Shown here: positions 6,877 to 15,654 of the stretch, piece by piece
Numbering within the stretch: position 1 is the stretch's first letter
Layout of the letters: each line of letters opens with the position of its first letter
Assembly (NCBI RefSeq): GCF_000379685.1
Contig: NZ_KB903256.1
Span: 1-64,000, forward strand
DNA: 64,000 nucleotides
Source of the DNA: Catelliglobosispora koreensis DSM 44566
GTDB lineage: Bacteria > Actinomycetota > Actinomycetes > Mycobacteriales > Micromonosporaceae
Direction: 5' to 3'
The notes under the pieces: generated by a model
What the model saw: only the letters and a program-made list of their open reading frames with translations
Told to the model about the DNA's origin: nothing
Database searches by the model: none
Program-made: the position numbers and the translations under genes

Positions 6877-8604
6877 TCACATCCGCTCCGGGGCCTCGAT
6901 CCCTAACAGGTAGAGGCCCTGAGCGAGCACCCGCGCCGTCAGGTCACAGAGCACGAGCCTGCTCTCCCGGATTCCCGGTTCCGCGTTCAGCACTGGGCAG
7001 TCCTCGTAGAACCGCGTGAAGGCCACCGCGACGTCACGAAGCAAGCCGGCGAGCCTATGCGGCTCCAGTTCGGCGGCGACAGCCTGGACCGCACCAGGGA
7101 AAGCCAAGAGCGCCAACGCAAGCGCCCGCTCCTGCGGTGTCTCAATCCGCAAGCCGCCAGCGATCGCATCAGGGGACCCGATACCCGGCTGGCCATCAGC
7201 GATGGCCAGATCGCTGCTCCGAGGCGAAGTGCCTGCCCGATGAATGACCCTCAGGGCTCTGGCGTGGGTGTATTGCAGGTACACCGACGTGTTGCCGTGC
7301 AAGGACAGCATCCGTTCGAGGTCGAAGACGTAGTCCTTGACCATCGCCGAGGACAGGTCGGCGTATTTCACCGCGCCAATGCCCACCGCTGTAGCTGTGC
7401 TGGGGTTCACCTCGCCTGCCCGCGCGACCGCCTCGTCCAGCAGGTCGATGAGTTTGACTGACTTGCCCCGCCGCGACTTCAGCATTTTGCCGTCCTCGCC
7501 GAGGATGGACCCGAAGCCCACGTGCTTGACGGCGACGCCGTCGAGCCAGCCCATCTGCCGGGCGACGGCGAACACCATTTCCAGGTGCTGGCTTTGCGGT
7601 GTACCAAGAACGTAAAGCACCCGCTGACCGCCGAGCACGAGCGCACGGTGCCGGATCGCCGCGAGATCCGTTGCGGCGTAACCGAATCCGCCGTCGGACT
7701 TGCGCACGATGAGCGGGAACGGCTCTCCATAACGGCCGGTGAAGCCAGGCGGGAAGACGCACTGAGCGCCAGAAGACTGCCGGAGCAGGCCCTTGCTGTC
7801 CAATTCGGACACGATTGACGCCAGCTGATCGTTGTAGAAGCTCTCGCCCACGAAGTCGGAAGGTGTCAACAGCACGGAAAGCCGCGAGTTGACCGCCATG
7901 AAGTACCGCGCGGACTCTGATGTCAGAAGCTTCCACAGCCGTAACGTCTCCGGATCACCGCCCTGGAGCAGGACGACCCGTTGCCGGGACCGGTCAGCGA
8001 AATCAGGGTCAGTATCGAACCGGTGTCTGGCGGCCTTATAGAAAGCGTCAAGATCCCCAATCGACAGCGAACCGGAGTCTTCACCGATCTCGACCAGCCG
8101 CTCCAGCAGCATCCCAAACGGTGTGCCCCAATCGCCGATGTGCGACACGGGAATGACGTTGTGGCCGGTGAACCGCAGCACCCGCAGCAGACAGTCGCCA
8201 ATGATCGTGGACCGCAGGTGGCCAACGTGCATTTCCTTGGCCACGTTAGGCCCCGAGTAGTCGATGACGACCGTCTCCGGAGCTGACACCAACGGCACGC
8301 CCAGCCTGGGATCGGCAGCCATCGCTCCCAGCAACCGATTCAGCGCGGGCGGGAGCAGCGTGAGATTGATGAACCCCGGCCCGGAAACCGAGGCCGTGGC
8401 CACGTCACCGAGATCTGCCGCGGTGACGACCGCGGTGGCGACCTCACGCGAGGATAGGCCGAGGGCAGGCGCCAAGGCGAGGGCCGCGTTGGACTGGAAG
8501 TCAGCGCGCGCCGACCGGTGCACCTGCGGATCGGACATCACGCCAGTAAGCGTGGAAAAGGCCGCAGAAAGGTGTGCGGAAAGAAGAGACTCCACCGTGG
8601 ACAT
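6877..8604 (-). CDS. argS: Arginyl-tRNA synthetase
   Basis: 575 residues, full length for a class I ArgS, which joins arginine to its tRNA in the cytosol. The N-terminal additional domain (about 1-100) is followed by the catalytic Rossmann fold with VDYSGPN-like DYSGPNVAKEMHVGHLRST (HIGH signature as HVGH) and the KMSKS counterpart KMLKSRRGK. The C-terminal third has the helical DALR anticodon-binding domain (YLQYTHARALRV, then ALALLAFPGAV). The ATG at 8604 has no good Shine-Dalgarno sequence, so leaderless or weak initiation is possible. It is convergent with the toxin-side operon. Whether this is the only argS cannot be judged from the window. Confidence 0.95.
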   Translation of the reverse strand: MSTVESLLSAHLSAAFSTLTGVMSDPQVHRSARADFQSNAALALAPALGLSSREVATAVVTAADLGDVATASVSGPGFINLTLLPPALNRLLGAMAADPRLGVPLVSAPETVVIDYSGPNVAKEMHVGHLRSTIIGDCLLRVLRFTGHNVIPVSHIGDWGTPFGMLLERLVEIGEDSGSLSIGDLDAFYKAARHRFDTDPDFADRSRQRVVLLQGGDPETLRLWKLLTSESARYFMAVNSRLSVLLTPSDFVGESFYNDQLASIVSELDSKGLLRQSSGAQCVFPPGFTGRYGEPFPLIVRKSDGGFGYAATDLAAIRHRALVLGGQRVLYVLGTPQSQHLEMVFAVARQMGWLDGVAVKHVGFGSILGEDGKMLKSRRGKSVKLIDLLDEAVARAGEVNPSTATAVGIGAVKYADLSSAMVKDYVFDLERMLSLHGNTSVYLQYTHARALRVIHRAGTSPRSSDLAIADGQPGIGSPDAIAGGLRIETPQERALALALLAFPGAVQAVAAELEPHRLAGLLRDVAVAFTRFYEDCPVLNAEPGIRESRLVLCDLTARVLAQGLYLLGIEAPERM

Positions 8605-8789
8605 ACGAAAAACCGCTCTACGAGAAGGACAGCAGGAACTAGAAAGCAGCTGTCTGTCGTCGTCGCAACGCGGTCATGGCGGCAACCCTACCTGATCGGC
8701 CGCCGGATTCACTGACGATTAATCGGGGCGTCTTCCACAGGACGTGTGACGGGCACGCCATCGATTTGTGATCTTCATACGGTTTCCCC

Positions 8790-9920
8790 ATGCGGGTCGT
8801 GATCATCACAGAGTCCTACCTGCCTGAGATCAATGGCGTAGCGAACTCCGTTGCCAGGGTCGCCAGTCATCTTGCGGCGCAGGGCCATGAAATCTTGATC
8901 ATCGCGCCACGGCCATCGTCCAAAGTAGAGGGTCCCGAGCCATTTCCCGTGATCCGGCTGACATCGGTGCCGATGCCCGGATACGCCACGGTGCGGCTCG
9001 CCCTGCCGACCAAGAAGCTTGGCCGCATTCTGGCCGAGTTCGAGCCCGATGTAGTACACCTGGCAAGTCCTTTTGTTCTTGGGTCTTGGGGTGCCCGGGC
9101 GGCTGAAGAACTCGGCATCCCGATCGTGGCGATCTATCAGACTGACGTGCCTGGCTATGCGCGCGCCTACCGCATCGGCCTGACCGAAACGCTTTCGTGG
9201 CGTGTCATTCAGCGGCTGCACCAGCGCGCGACGATGACCCTCGCGCCCTCAACCGCCACTGCCGCACAGCTTTCTGAACACGGCGTCCCGCGAGTGGGGC
9301 TCTGGGGCAGAGGCGTGGACACCGAACTCTTTCACCCCTCGCGGCGCGACAAAGCGCTGCGGCACATGCTGGCCCCCAACAAAGAAACCATCGTGGGGTA
9401 CGTCGGACGCCTCGCCCGCGAAAAGGAAGTGCACCTGCTCGCCGGTGCCAGCCGCCTGCCCGGCGTTAAAGTCGTCATCATCGGCGATGGCCCGATGCGT
9501 AAACCGTTGCAGCGACAGCTCCCTGACGCACAGTTCCTCGGGCCCAAGCATGGCGCAGAGCTAGCGCGTGCCTACGCCAGCCTCGACCTGTTCGTCCATA
9601 CCGGACCTTACGAAACGTTCTGTCAGACAGTGCAAGAAGCGATGTCCAGTGGGCTGCCCGTGATCGCCCCGGCCGCGGGTGGGCCGGTGGATCTGGTGGC
9701 GGACGGACAGACGGGGCTCCTTGTGCCACCGCATGACGAACAGGCCATCGCTGCCGCGGCAGCAGGTCTCGCGGGAAACCCATTGCGGCGCAAGGACATG
9801 GGCCGTCAAGCTCGCCGCGCGGTGGCAGGCCGGACGTGGAGTGCCTTGGGCGAGGAACTGGTCGGGCACTATACGGAGGCGATCGCGACCACCAGACCTC
9901 GCGTGCTGGCGGCGGCATGA
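8790..9920 (+). CDS. GT4 glycosyltransferase, MgtA/PimB-type mannosyltransferase
   Basis: 376 residues with the GT-B fold of family GT4. The start MRVVIITESYLPEINGVANS is typical of GDP-mannose-dependent alpha-mannosyltransferases of actinobacteria. The C-terminal half has VGYVGRLAREKEV, a GDGPM turn and the E-x7-E nucleotide-sugar motif in ETFCQTVQEAMSSGLPV. It probably adds mannose to a lipid anchor in glycolipid or lipoglycan synthesis on the cytoplasmic face. Its stop overlaps the next GT4 start by ATGA, and an MptB-like enzyme follows, which supports a mannan role. The exact acceptor is unknown. Confidence 0.85.
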   Translation: MRVVIITESYLPEINGVANSVARVASHLAAQGHEILIIAPRPSSKVEGPEPFPVIRLTSVPMPGYATVRLALPTKKLGRILAEFEPDVVHLASPFVLGSWGARAAEELGIPIVAIYQTDVPGYARAYRIGLTETLSWRVIQRLHQRATMTLAPSTATAAQLSEHGVPRVGLWGRGVDTELFHPSRRDKALRHMLAPNKETIVGYVGRLAREKEVHLLAGASRLPGVKVVIIGDGPMRKPLQRQLPDAQFLGPKHGAELARAYASLDLFVHTGPYETFCQTVQEAMSSGLPVIAPAAGGPVDLVADGQTGLLVPPHDEQAIAAAAAGLAGNPLRRKDMGRQARRAVAGRTWSALGEELVGHYTEAIATTRPRVLAAA

Positions 9921-11014
9921 GGATCGTGCGGCTGGCGAACTTCATCACGCCGTCGTCGGGCGGATTGCGCACGGGGCTGCGCGAGCTCGGCAAGCGCTAC
10001 GCCGAAGCCGGTCATCAGCCCGTGCTAGTCATGCCGGGACCGGGTTATAGCGATCTGCTCACCGAACAGGGCCGTGTCATCACCCTTCCCGGGCCTAAGG
10101 TTCCAGGCATGCATGGGTACCGGATCCTGCTGCGCCAAGCCGAAGTGAAGAGCCTGCTGCGCGAACTCAAGCCGGACAGCATCGAAGTGTCCGACCGCTC
10201 CACGTTGCGCTGGACCGGAAAGTGGGCCAGGGCCAACGGCGTCAAGTCGGTGATGGTCTCGCACGAAAGCCTGGACGGTCTGCTCAGGGTGGCCCGCATC
10301 CCCGGGCGCGGATGGCTGTCCCGTCAGCTCAACCGCCGCACCGCGCGCGGCTATGACCGCATCTTGTGCACGACCGCCTGGGCGGCAAGGGAGTTCGCGT
10401 TCGCGGGAGCGACTAACGTCAGCCGCGTTCCGCTAGGCGTCGATCTCGAGTTCTTCCATCCGTCCAAAGCCGACAGTGTGCTGAGGTCGAGCTATGCCAA
10501 GCCAGACGAGGTCCTGCTGGTGTGCTGCACCCGGCTCTCGCCCGAGAAACGGCCACAGCGTGCCCTCATCACGCTCGAATCGCTTCTCGCCCAAGGCGTT
10601 AAGGCCACGATGGTGATCGCCGGAGACGGTCCTTTGCGGTCCACTTTGGAACGCAAGGCGGCGCACCTGCCGGTCAGTTTCGCGGGCTGGGTATCCGACC
10701 GCGAACACCTCGCTCGCCTGCTGGCCACGGCTGACGTTGTCGTCGCTCCAGGCCCGATTGAAACTTTCGGCCTCGCCGCCCTTGAAGCCCTTTCCGGGGG
10801 TACGCCTACCGTCGTCAGCGCCTCCAGCGCGTTGCCCGATGTCGTCGGTGATGCCGGGGTGGCCGTGCACGGCGACGACATGTCCGCCGGAGTCATGCAA
10901 CTGCTCGCCAGGCCGGAGCAGTCCCGCCGGCCGGCTGCCAGGGCGCGAGCCGAGCAGTTCAGCTGGGACGCCGCCGCGGCCGGTTTCCTCGCGGTGCACG
11001 AGTCTCTTGGCTGA
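9917..11014 (+). CDS. GT4 glycosyltransferase
   Basis: 365 residues. The ATG at 9917 overlaps the previous stop (ATGA) and gives the start MRIVRLANFITPSSGGLRT, with the glycine-rich donor-side loop of GT4 enzymes. An in-frame start further upstream exists but would lie inside the previous gene. The C-terminal half shows CTRLSPEKRPQ, AGDGPLR and the E-x7-E motif in ETFGLAALEALSGGTPTV. It is probably a second mannosyltransferase or related hexosyltransferase acting in the same glycolipid pathway. It is translationally coupled on both sides. Confidence 0.85.
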   Translation: MRIVRLANFITPSSGGLRTGLRELGKRYAEAGHQPVLVMPGPGYSDLLTEQGRVITLPGPKVPGMHGYRILLRQAEVKSLLRELKPDSIEVSDRSTLRWTGKWARANGVKSVMVSHESLDGLLRVARIPGRGWLSRQLNRRTARGYDRILCTTAWAAREFAFAGATNVSRVPLGVDLEFFHPSKADSVLRSSYAKPDEVLLVCCTRLSPEKRPQRALITLESLLAQGVKATMVIAGDGPLRSTLERKAAHLPVSFAGWVSDREHLARLLATADVVVAPGPIETFGLAALEALSGGTPTVVSASSALPDVVGDAGVAVHGDDMSAGVMQLLARPEQSRRPAARARAEQFSWDAAAAGFLAVHESLG

Positions 11015-12632
11015 ACACTTACGGTGGCGCTGGCTCGGGCTGGCCGGATCCATCGCGCTCGCGGTCGGTGGTCTCGCTAGCCCGTTGTGTGGCTACTTCG
11101 GGCTCGTATTGCTGAGCGCATCGTGGTGGCGGCTGCGTTCAGTTGCCGCCCAAGGAACCCGGGCTCTGGTCTGGACGCTCGTCACGTGGAGCGTGCCGCT
11201 GGCACTCGGCCCGCCGCTGTTCAGCCGTGACGTCTACAGCTATCTAGCCCAGGGCGCCATCGCGATAGCCGGGCTCGACGTTTACACCGTCGGCCCAGCG
11301 ACCCTTGGCGGACCGTTGGCGGTGCCGATCCCGGCCCTGTGGCAGCACACTCCCGCGCCCTACGGTCCCATGTTCGTCTGGCTCGCCACGGCAGTGTCCC
11401 AGGTGACCGGAGCCGACACCGTCGCCGGCGTCTTCGCCATGCGAACCGTCGCCTTGCTCAGCCTCGCCCTGTTAACGTCCTGTCTCCCCCAGCTCGCTCA
11501 GTCGAGCGGCACCGATCCAGGGCTGGCCGTCTGGCTGGGCGCTCTCAATCCACTTGTGCTCCTGCATTTCGTCGCCGGAGCACACAATGACGCCCTGATG
11601 GCCGCCTTGCTGACCGCTGGCCTGACCCTCGCCGCCCTCAACCGTCCCATCCTGGCAACCGTTCTCGTCACTCTCGCCGGCCTGGTCAAGGCACCAGCCT
11701 TCCTCGGCCTCCTCGCCATCGTCTACCTCAACCCAGCGGCGAAGAGCCGTGCGAGCACTCATCGCCACGCGCCTTTGCTCTGCTTACATAGGCGCACTGA
11801 CGCAGTCAGGCCGCGTCTTTGTAAGCAGAGCAAGGCAATCGCGCTGCCACTCAGCCGGCAACAGGACAACCTGCCCCACGCAGAAGCCGAGCCGCTTAGG
11901 GAAACCGGGCCGCACCCAGAATCCGCGCCGCAACGGAGCGCAATGCCGCTGCGGAAAGCCGAGCGGCAGCGAGAAGCCGTGCCGCGTTCAGAGGCCGTGT
12001 CGCGGCGGGAAGCCGCGCCGCAACGGAAAGCAGTGCCGCTGCGGAAAGCCGAGCGGCAGCAGGAAGCCGTGTGGTGGCGCGGAGTGTGGCGGGTGCCTGA
12101 GATGGTGGCCGCTGTGGCGATCGTGGCGGCGACGATGGTGGTTACAGCGGCAGTGGTGACGGTGGTGACGGGAGTCGGGTTTGGCTGGGTGTCGGCATTG
12201 GACACACCGATCTCGCCGAGCAATTGGTCCCTGAGCGGACTATTGGGGCGCCTCACCGGCGACGTGAGGTGGTGGCGATGGATGTGTCTCGCCGCGGCGG
12301 GAGGTATCGCGATCGTGGTTTGGCGCAAAATGCGGTGGGACCGGCCGGTCGAGGCGCTGGGGCTGACCCTGCTCGCGCTTGCTGTTCTCGGGCCGGCTCT
12401 GCGCACCTGGTACCCACTATGGGGTTTGATTCTGCTGGCGACGGCGATCCCGCACCGCAAGTGGCCGGCGGTCGTGAGTGGAGTGCTGGCGTTAGCGGTT
12501 TTTCCCCACGGCTATCCCCCGGACGCTGGCGAGGTCGGCTTAGCGGTGGTGGGCGGCGCGATGGCCTTGTCCGCGGTCTGGATGACGACGCGGATCAGCA
12601 CGATGAAAGCCATGACGGCGCAAGCGAAGTAG
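11007..12632 (+). CDS. MptB-like polyprenol-phosphomannose-dependent mannosyltransferase with a hydrophilic insertion
   Basis: 541 residues from a TTG at 11007 that overlaps the preceding stop; no better start is in frame. It is a polytopic GT-C protein with many transmembrane helices and the MptB-type motif SRDVYSYLAQG in the first periplasmic loop. Such enzymes use polyprenyl-phosphate mannose to extend alpha-1,6-mannan outside the membrane. Midway, at about 11750-12075, there is a hydrophilic insert of roughly 110 residues (Arg, Glu, Gln, Pro, His), with no hydrophobic segment. It is encoded by a palindromic element plus a 90-bp tandem duplication. The frame stays open through it. The insert falls between helices, so the enzyme may still work. 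The 3' end overlaps a convergent gene by 121 bp. Confidence 0.75.
   Translation: MAEHLRWRWLGLAGSIALAVGGLASPLCGYFGLVLLSASWWRLRSVAAQGTRALVWTLVTWSVPLALGPPLFSRDVYSYLAQGAIAIAGLDVYTVGPATLGGPLAVPIPALWQHTPAPYGPMFVWLATAVSQVTGADTVAGVFAMRTVALLSLALLTSCLPQLAQSSGTDPGLAVWLGALNPLVLLHFVAGAHNDALMAALLTAGLTLAALNRPILATVLVTLAGLVKAPAFLGLLAIVYLNPAAKSRASTHRHAPLLCLHRRTDAVRPRLCKQSKAIALPLSRQQDNLPHAEAEPLRETGPHPESAPQRSAMPLRKAERQREAVPRSEAVSRREAAPQRKAVPLRKAERQQEAVWWRGVWRVPEMVAAVAIVAATMVVTAAVVTVVTGVGFGWVSALDTPISPSNWSLSGLLGRLTGDVRWWRWMCLAAAGGIAIVVWRKMRWDRPVEALGLTLLALAVLGPALRTWYPLWGLILLATAIPHRKWPAVVSGVLALAVFPHGYPPDAGEVGLAVVGGAMALSAVWMTTRISTMKAMTAQAK
11774..11834. repeat. Palindromic (REP/MITE-like) element inside the mannosyltransferase gene
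   Basis: TTTGCTCTGCTTACA at 11774-11788 faces TGTAAGCAGAGCAAG at 11820-11834, matching over 14 of 15 positions. Between them lies a smaller hairpin, ctgac-gca-gtcag. The stem AT content differs from the surrounding gene. It reads through without a stop in the host frame. It may be an inserted mobile palindrome. Confidence 0.7.
11923..12074. repeat. 90-bp tandem duplication inside the mannosyltransferase insert
   Basis: The segment ccgcgccgcaacgg recurs at 11923 and 12013. A 27-bp identical block recurs at 11944-11970 and 12034-12060, both exactly 90 bp apart. The second copy is incomplete. Because 90 is a multiple of three, the reading frame is kept and about 30 residues are duplicated. Confidence 0.8.
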
Positions 12633-13048
12633 AGCACGTTCAGGCCTAGGTGGACGACGCTTGGCGAGCCCCAGTGCGCGTCGGTGTCGAAGCTCGACGG
12701 TGGAAGCGACGGCGTGACGTGGTCGTATACAGCGTGTCTGGCGATCCAGGGGAAGGGGTAGCCGAGTTGCTGGCGCACGATGTACATGCCAGCGACATCG
12801 GTGTGTGCGATCAGCGATCCGGCCGCGACACCGGCTAGGGAGCCGATTCCCGTGATGATTGGCGGCCAGCGGCCGGGAACGAGGCGCGGCCTGAGCACCG
12901 CGGCAGCGAAGGCAAGGGCGCCAAGCAGATACACGAGCCAGGCTAGGTGAGGCCGCCACGACGGCATGGAGATCAGCATCGCCAGCAGGGCGGCAGCGGC
13001 GGACACGGCATAAGTGATGCGCACGCTCACCAGTATCGCAAGGTCCAC
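12512..13048 (-). CDS. Membrane protein of unknown function
   Basis: 178 residues from a GTG at 13048 (a second GTG lies at 13030). There are about four hydrophobic segments: near residues 10-28, 34-52, 63-82 and 140-160. The loop between the third and fourth holds HTDVAGMYIVRQQLGYPFPWIA. The C-terminus is a Pro/Thr/Ser tail. Its 3' end overlaps the convergent mannosyltransferase by 121 bp. A LacI-type palindrome sits only five bases upstream of the start and may control it. No family recognised. Confidence 0.6.
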   Translation of the reverse strand: MDLAILVSVRITYAVSAAAALLAMLISMPSWRPHLAWLVYLLGALAFAAAVLRPRLVPGRWPPIITGIGSLAGVAAGSLIAHTDVAGMYIVRQQLGYPFPWIARHAVYDHVTPSLPPSSFDTDAHWGSPSVVHLGLNVLYFACAVMAFIVLIRVVIQTADKAIAPPTTAKPTSPASGG

Positions 13049-13052
13049 TTTG

Positions 13053-13064
13053 GAGAGCGCTCTC
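13053..13064. promoter_or_regulatory. LacI-family-type operator, copy 1
   Basis: The perfect 12-bp palindrome GAGAGCGCTCTC has the central CG-step typical of LacI/GalR-family operators of actinomycete sugar genes. It lies between the membrane protein start and the GH16 remnant. Confidence 0.7.
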
Positions 13065-13129
13065 TGATCATTAAACTGGGGAAATGGACTATTGAAATAT
13101 TTGAAAAGGACTGTTTACGGATTCGGCCA

Positions 13130-13141
13130 GAGAGCGCTCTC
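13130..13141. promoter_or_regulatory. LacI-family-type operator, copy 2
   Basis: A second perfect GAGAGCGCTCTC lies 77 bp from copy 1, centre to centre, and 28 bases before the GH16 start. Two identical sites at near-integral helical spacing would allow looping by a tetrameric repressor. No LacI-family gene is in the window. Confidence 0.7.
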
Positions 13142-13169
13142 GCGAATAGGTCCGACGAATTGAGGAGTT

Positions 13170-13678
13170 ATGTCCGCACTTCGATGGCGAACCGCGGTCG
13201 CGGTGGCGTCCGCCCTGCTGCTCGCGGTCACTTTCGCCGCTTTCAGCACCACGGCAACAGCCGCCGTGCCAGTCCTTCCAGGCTGGACACACGTATGGTC
13301 CGATGATTTCACCGGCCCCGCCGGATCGGGCGTCAACACCGGAGTGCGTGGACCACAAGGTATTCCACGAGTTCCGGGGACGGTGGAATAGATGACGTCG
13401 CCGTCTCGGCCACGGCTCGGTATGTCCGCATGAACGGGATCAACCGCGCCACGGTCTACGGCTTCTCGTTGTGGGAGTTCGAGGTCTTCGGGCCATGCAC
13501 GACACCCACGCCGACCCCGACGGCAACGGGTGCGTACCCCTCGTGGGCGCGCGGAGTCAGCTATGCCGTGGGACAGCGAGTCAGCTATGGCGGCCGCGAC
13601 TATCAGTGCCGCCAAGCCCATACGTCCCAGCCTGACTGGACGCCAGCGGCTGCTCCGGCGCTGTGGCTTGAGGTCTAG
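13170..13678 (+). pseudogene. Collapsed GH16-type glycoside hydrolase with discoidin and chitin-binding-like ends
   Basis: The 5' part encodes a signal peptide and the first residues of a GH16 beta-glucanase (GWTHVWSDDFTGPAGSG), and its frame ends at 13391. From about 13349 another frame encodes the end of an F5/8 type C domain (ATARYVRMNG then FSLWEFEVFG), a Pro/Thr linker and a CBM5/12-like module (WARGVSYAVGQRVSYGGRDY), ending at 13678. The GH16 catalytic core and most of the discoidin domain are missing. One internal deletion that also shifted the frame explains this. The upstream operators remain intact. Confidence 0.8.
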
Positions 13679-13684
13679 CGCAAA

Positions 13685-13714
13685 GGCTGGAGGCGCCTCA
13701 GGGTGTCTCCAGCC
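13685..13714. terminator. Hairpin between convergent genes
   Basis: GGCTGGAG (13685-13692) pairs perfectly with CTCCAGCC (13707-13714). It lies between the GH16 remnant and the convergent nuclease gene and overlaps the latter's stop. There is no clear T-run, so its terminator role is inferred from position. Confidence 0.5.
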
Positions 13715-14386
13715 GCGCCGCCACACCGTAGTGATCGGACAGTTCGATGTCCTGAAACACCAGATCTGCCGTTGCGGTCAGGCCACGGAACAAGACGTGG
13801 TCGAGCGCGGGAGCGTCGGGCCACAGCGACGGGCGGTAGGTCGGCCGGGGATCGCCCGCCATCGCGTCCGTTAAGCCGTTGGAGGTGATGAATTGGCTCA
13901 GCGCGCATGACTGCCGGGGCAGGTTGAAGTCTCCCGTGACCACCACGGGACCGTCTATCGTCGCTAAGACCGCCGAGATCTCGGCCAGCTCGGCTTGAGC
14001 TACCGCCGTGTAACGGTTACCTGAAGACCAGTCGTCGTCACGGTTGGCTGACAGGTGAGTGTTGACGACGGTGAGCCTGTCGCACGTGCAGACCTGGAAA
14101 CCCTTGCGCATCAGCCATTCCGGGCGGCGCGGCGGGCGGACCGCGAACTGATGAAACCGGCGCTCCCGCAACGGAAGGCGGGACAGGACGACAAGGCCAC
14201 CTTTGAGCAACACGCACCGGAGGCGAACACGTGCGGGTAGTCAAAGAACCGCAAGTTGCTGCGGTACATGACTTCCTGCAGGCAAACGATGTCGTAGTTA
14301 GACTGTGCCAGCAGCCCGCTGAGCAACCGCAGCCGCCGGTGCACGTCGCCCTTGAACAGCGCGTTGAGGGTCAGCAGTTCAGTCAT
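13698..14386 (-). pseudogene. Endonuclease/exonuclease/phosphatase family gene with a frameshift
   Basis: The ATG at 14386 overlaps the condensation-domain gene's stop (ATGACTGA). The first part encodes MTELLTLNALFKGD and the CLQEV motif (metal-binding Glu). After VFASG, near 14222, the sequence continues in another frame with LLKGGLVVLSRLPL, VVNTHLS, GDFNLP, LDHVLF and the C-terminal SDHYGV. Together these make a complete EEP/DNase I-like metal-dependent hydrolase of about 228 residues. One missing base explains the break. It may be a true mutation or a sequencing error, since no homopolymer lies there. All catalytic motifs survive across the two frames. Confidence 0.75.
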
Positions 14387-15629
14387 TGGCGTAGTCTGCC
14401 GCAAGCCGCTCCATCGTGCGCAAAAGGCGCTCGCCATCAGCGGGACTGACCGCGTGAGCGTCCATGTGGATCGTGAGCCGCAGCCCGTGGGGCAGGTCTT
14501 CCACATCGACGATGAGCTGTTCCAGTGGTGGGCTGTCGCGCTCCAGGACCCATTCGAAACGGCTGGGACCGGTGGAGGCCGAGGCCACACCCGTGCGGCG
14601 GTCGTTGAAGAAGCAGGCGATGTCGACCGTCTCACCACGCGCCCGCGAGACCTCTTCGTGTAACAGGGCCATGGCCGCAGGATCGAAATACGCATGCTTG
14701 TACGCGGTCATGCTCGCCTTACTGACAACCGCCAGTGCGTCAGACCATGGCAGGCCAGCGACGTCCAGCACACAAAGCCCGGCTTGAGCCGCGGTGCACA
14801 CGACACCCGCGAGCCCAGGGCGGAACCGGTTGCCCACCAGCGGCCGCACTACCACCGGATCGGCGCCGCAGACCTCATGCAGGGCAAGGGAAAACAGCGT
14901 CAGCAAAACCGCTGATGAGTCCACACCGGAGGCCAGCCGCTGCACAGACCCGGCCAATGACGGCGAGTCGAGCTGTCCGCGACGATAACGGGGATGTGGC
15001 TTGACGGCAGATGTGGCGAACCGCCGCAAGGGAATGGAGCGCAGGATGCTTTCCCAATGCCGGGCCGCCGCCGCGTGCTGCCGCTGCCCCGCGGCGGACC
15101 GTTGCCACCGTGCCTGCTCCAGCGGCTGCATCCCGGCGACCGGAGCGGACTCCATCGCGGCCACCTCCCGCATCATGACGACCGCCCCGGCGGCATCGGT
15201 CACGAAGTGGCTGGCGAGCACGACCATGTGCGTCAGCTCGCCGTCGTGCCGGATGACCGCCATGCGAAGCGGCCATTCATTGGTGAAATCGAGCGATGAA
15301 GAGCGGTATCGCTCACAAGCGTCTTCGGCTGACTCGTCCTCGATGATCTCTAGTGGAATCGAGCCGGACGCGTGCACCACTTGTACCGGCTGACCGTCGG
15401 GTCCGAAGTGGAGTCTCGTGCGCATCGGCTGATAGCGGCTCATCAGATAGCGCAGCTCGCCCGCGATCTCGTCGACGGTGGTGCCGGGCGGCAGTGGTTT
15501 GATGCCGCCGAGAGGCAGCCATGACCGCAATCTGACGATGGCTGACCAGTTCTCCAGCTGGCCCCAGGACAGCTCACCGCTGCCCGCGCCGTCGCCTTCG
15601 AACGCCACCATGAGCTGAGTTGCCGTCAT
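14379..15629 (-). CDS. Stand-alone condensation-domain protein
   Basis: 416 residues. GGAGG lies seven bases before the ATG at 15629; a longer upstream frame is not needed. It has the two-lobed chloramphenicol-acetyltransferase-like fold of NRPS condensation domains, with motif SHFVTDAAG at about residue 150. The first His of the usual HHxxxDG is Ser, while the catalytic second His and the Asp are kept. No carrier or adenylation domain is attached or nearby. Such free-standing domains join or transfer acyl groups. Its neighbours are an EEP-type hydrolase and an ABC exporter, so a small lipid or peptide product is possible. Confidence 0.7.
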   Translation of the reverse strand: MTATQLMVAFEGDGAGSGELSWGQLENWSAIVRLRSWLPLGGIKPLPPGTTVDEIAGELRYLMSRYQPMRTRLHFGPDGQPVQVVHASGSIPLEIIEDESAEDACERYRSSSLDFTNEWPLRMAVIRHDGELTHMVVLASHFVTDAAGAVVMMREVAAMESAPVAGMQPLEQARWQRSAAGQRQHAAAARHWESILRSIPLRRFATSAVKPHPRYRRGQLDSPSLAGSVQRLASGVDSSAVLLTLFSLALHEVCGADPVVVRPLVGNRFRPGLAGVVCTAAQAGLCVLDVAGLPWSDALAVVSKASMTAYKHAYFDPAAMALLHEEVSRARGETVDIACFFNDRRTGVASASTGPSRFEWVLERDSPPLEQLIVDVEDLPHGLRLTIHMDAHAVSPADGERLLRTMERLAADYAND

Positions 15630-15654
15630 GTCTGCCTCCACAACGATCGATGCG

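Noticed and set aside
13115..13726. 203-codon minus ORF over the GH16 remnant
   Set aside because: Arg-rich and out of phase with the GH16, discoidin and CBM motifs on the plus strand.
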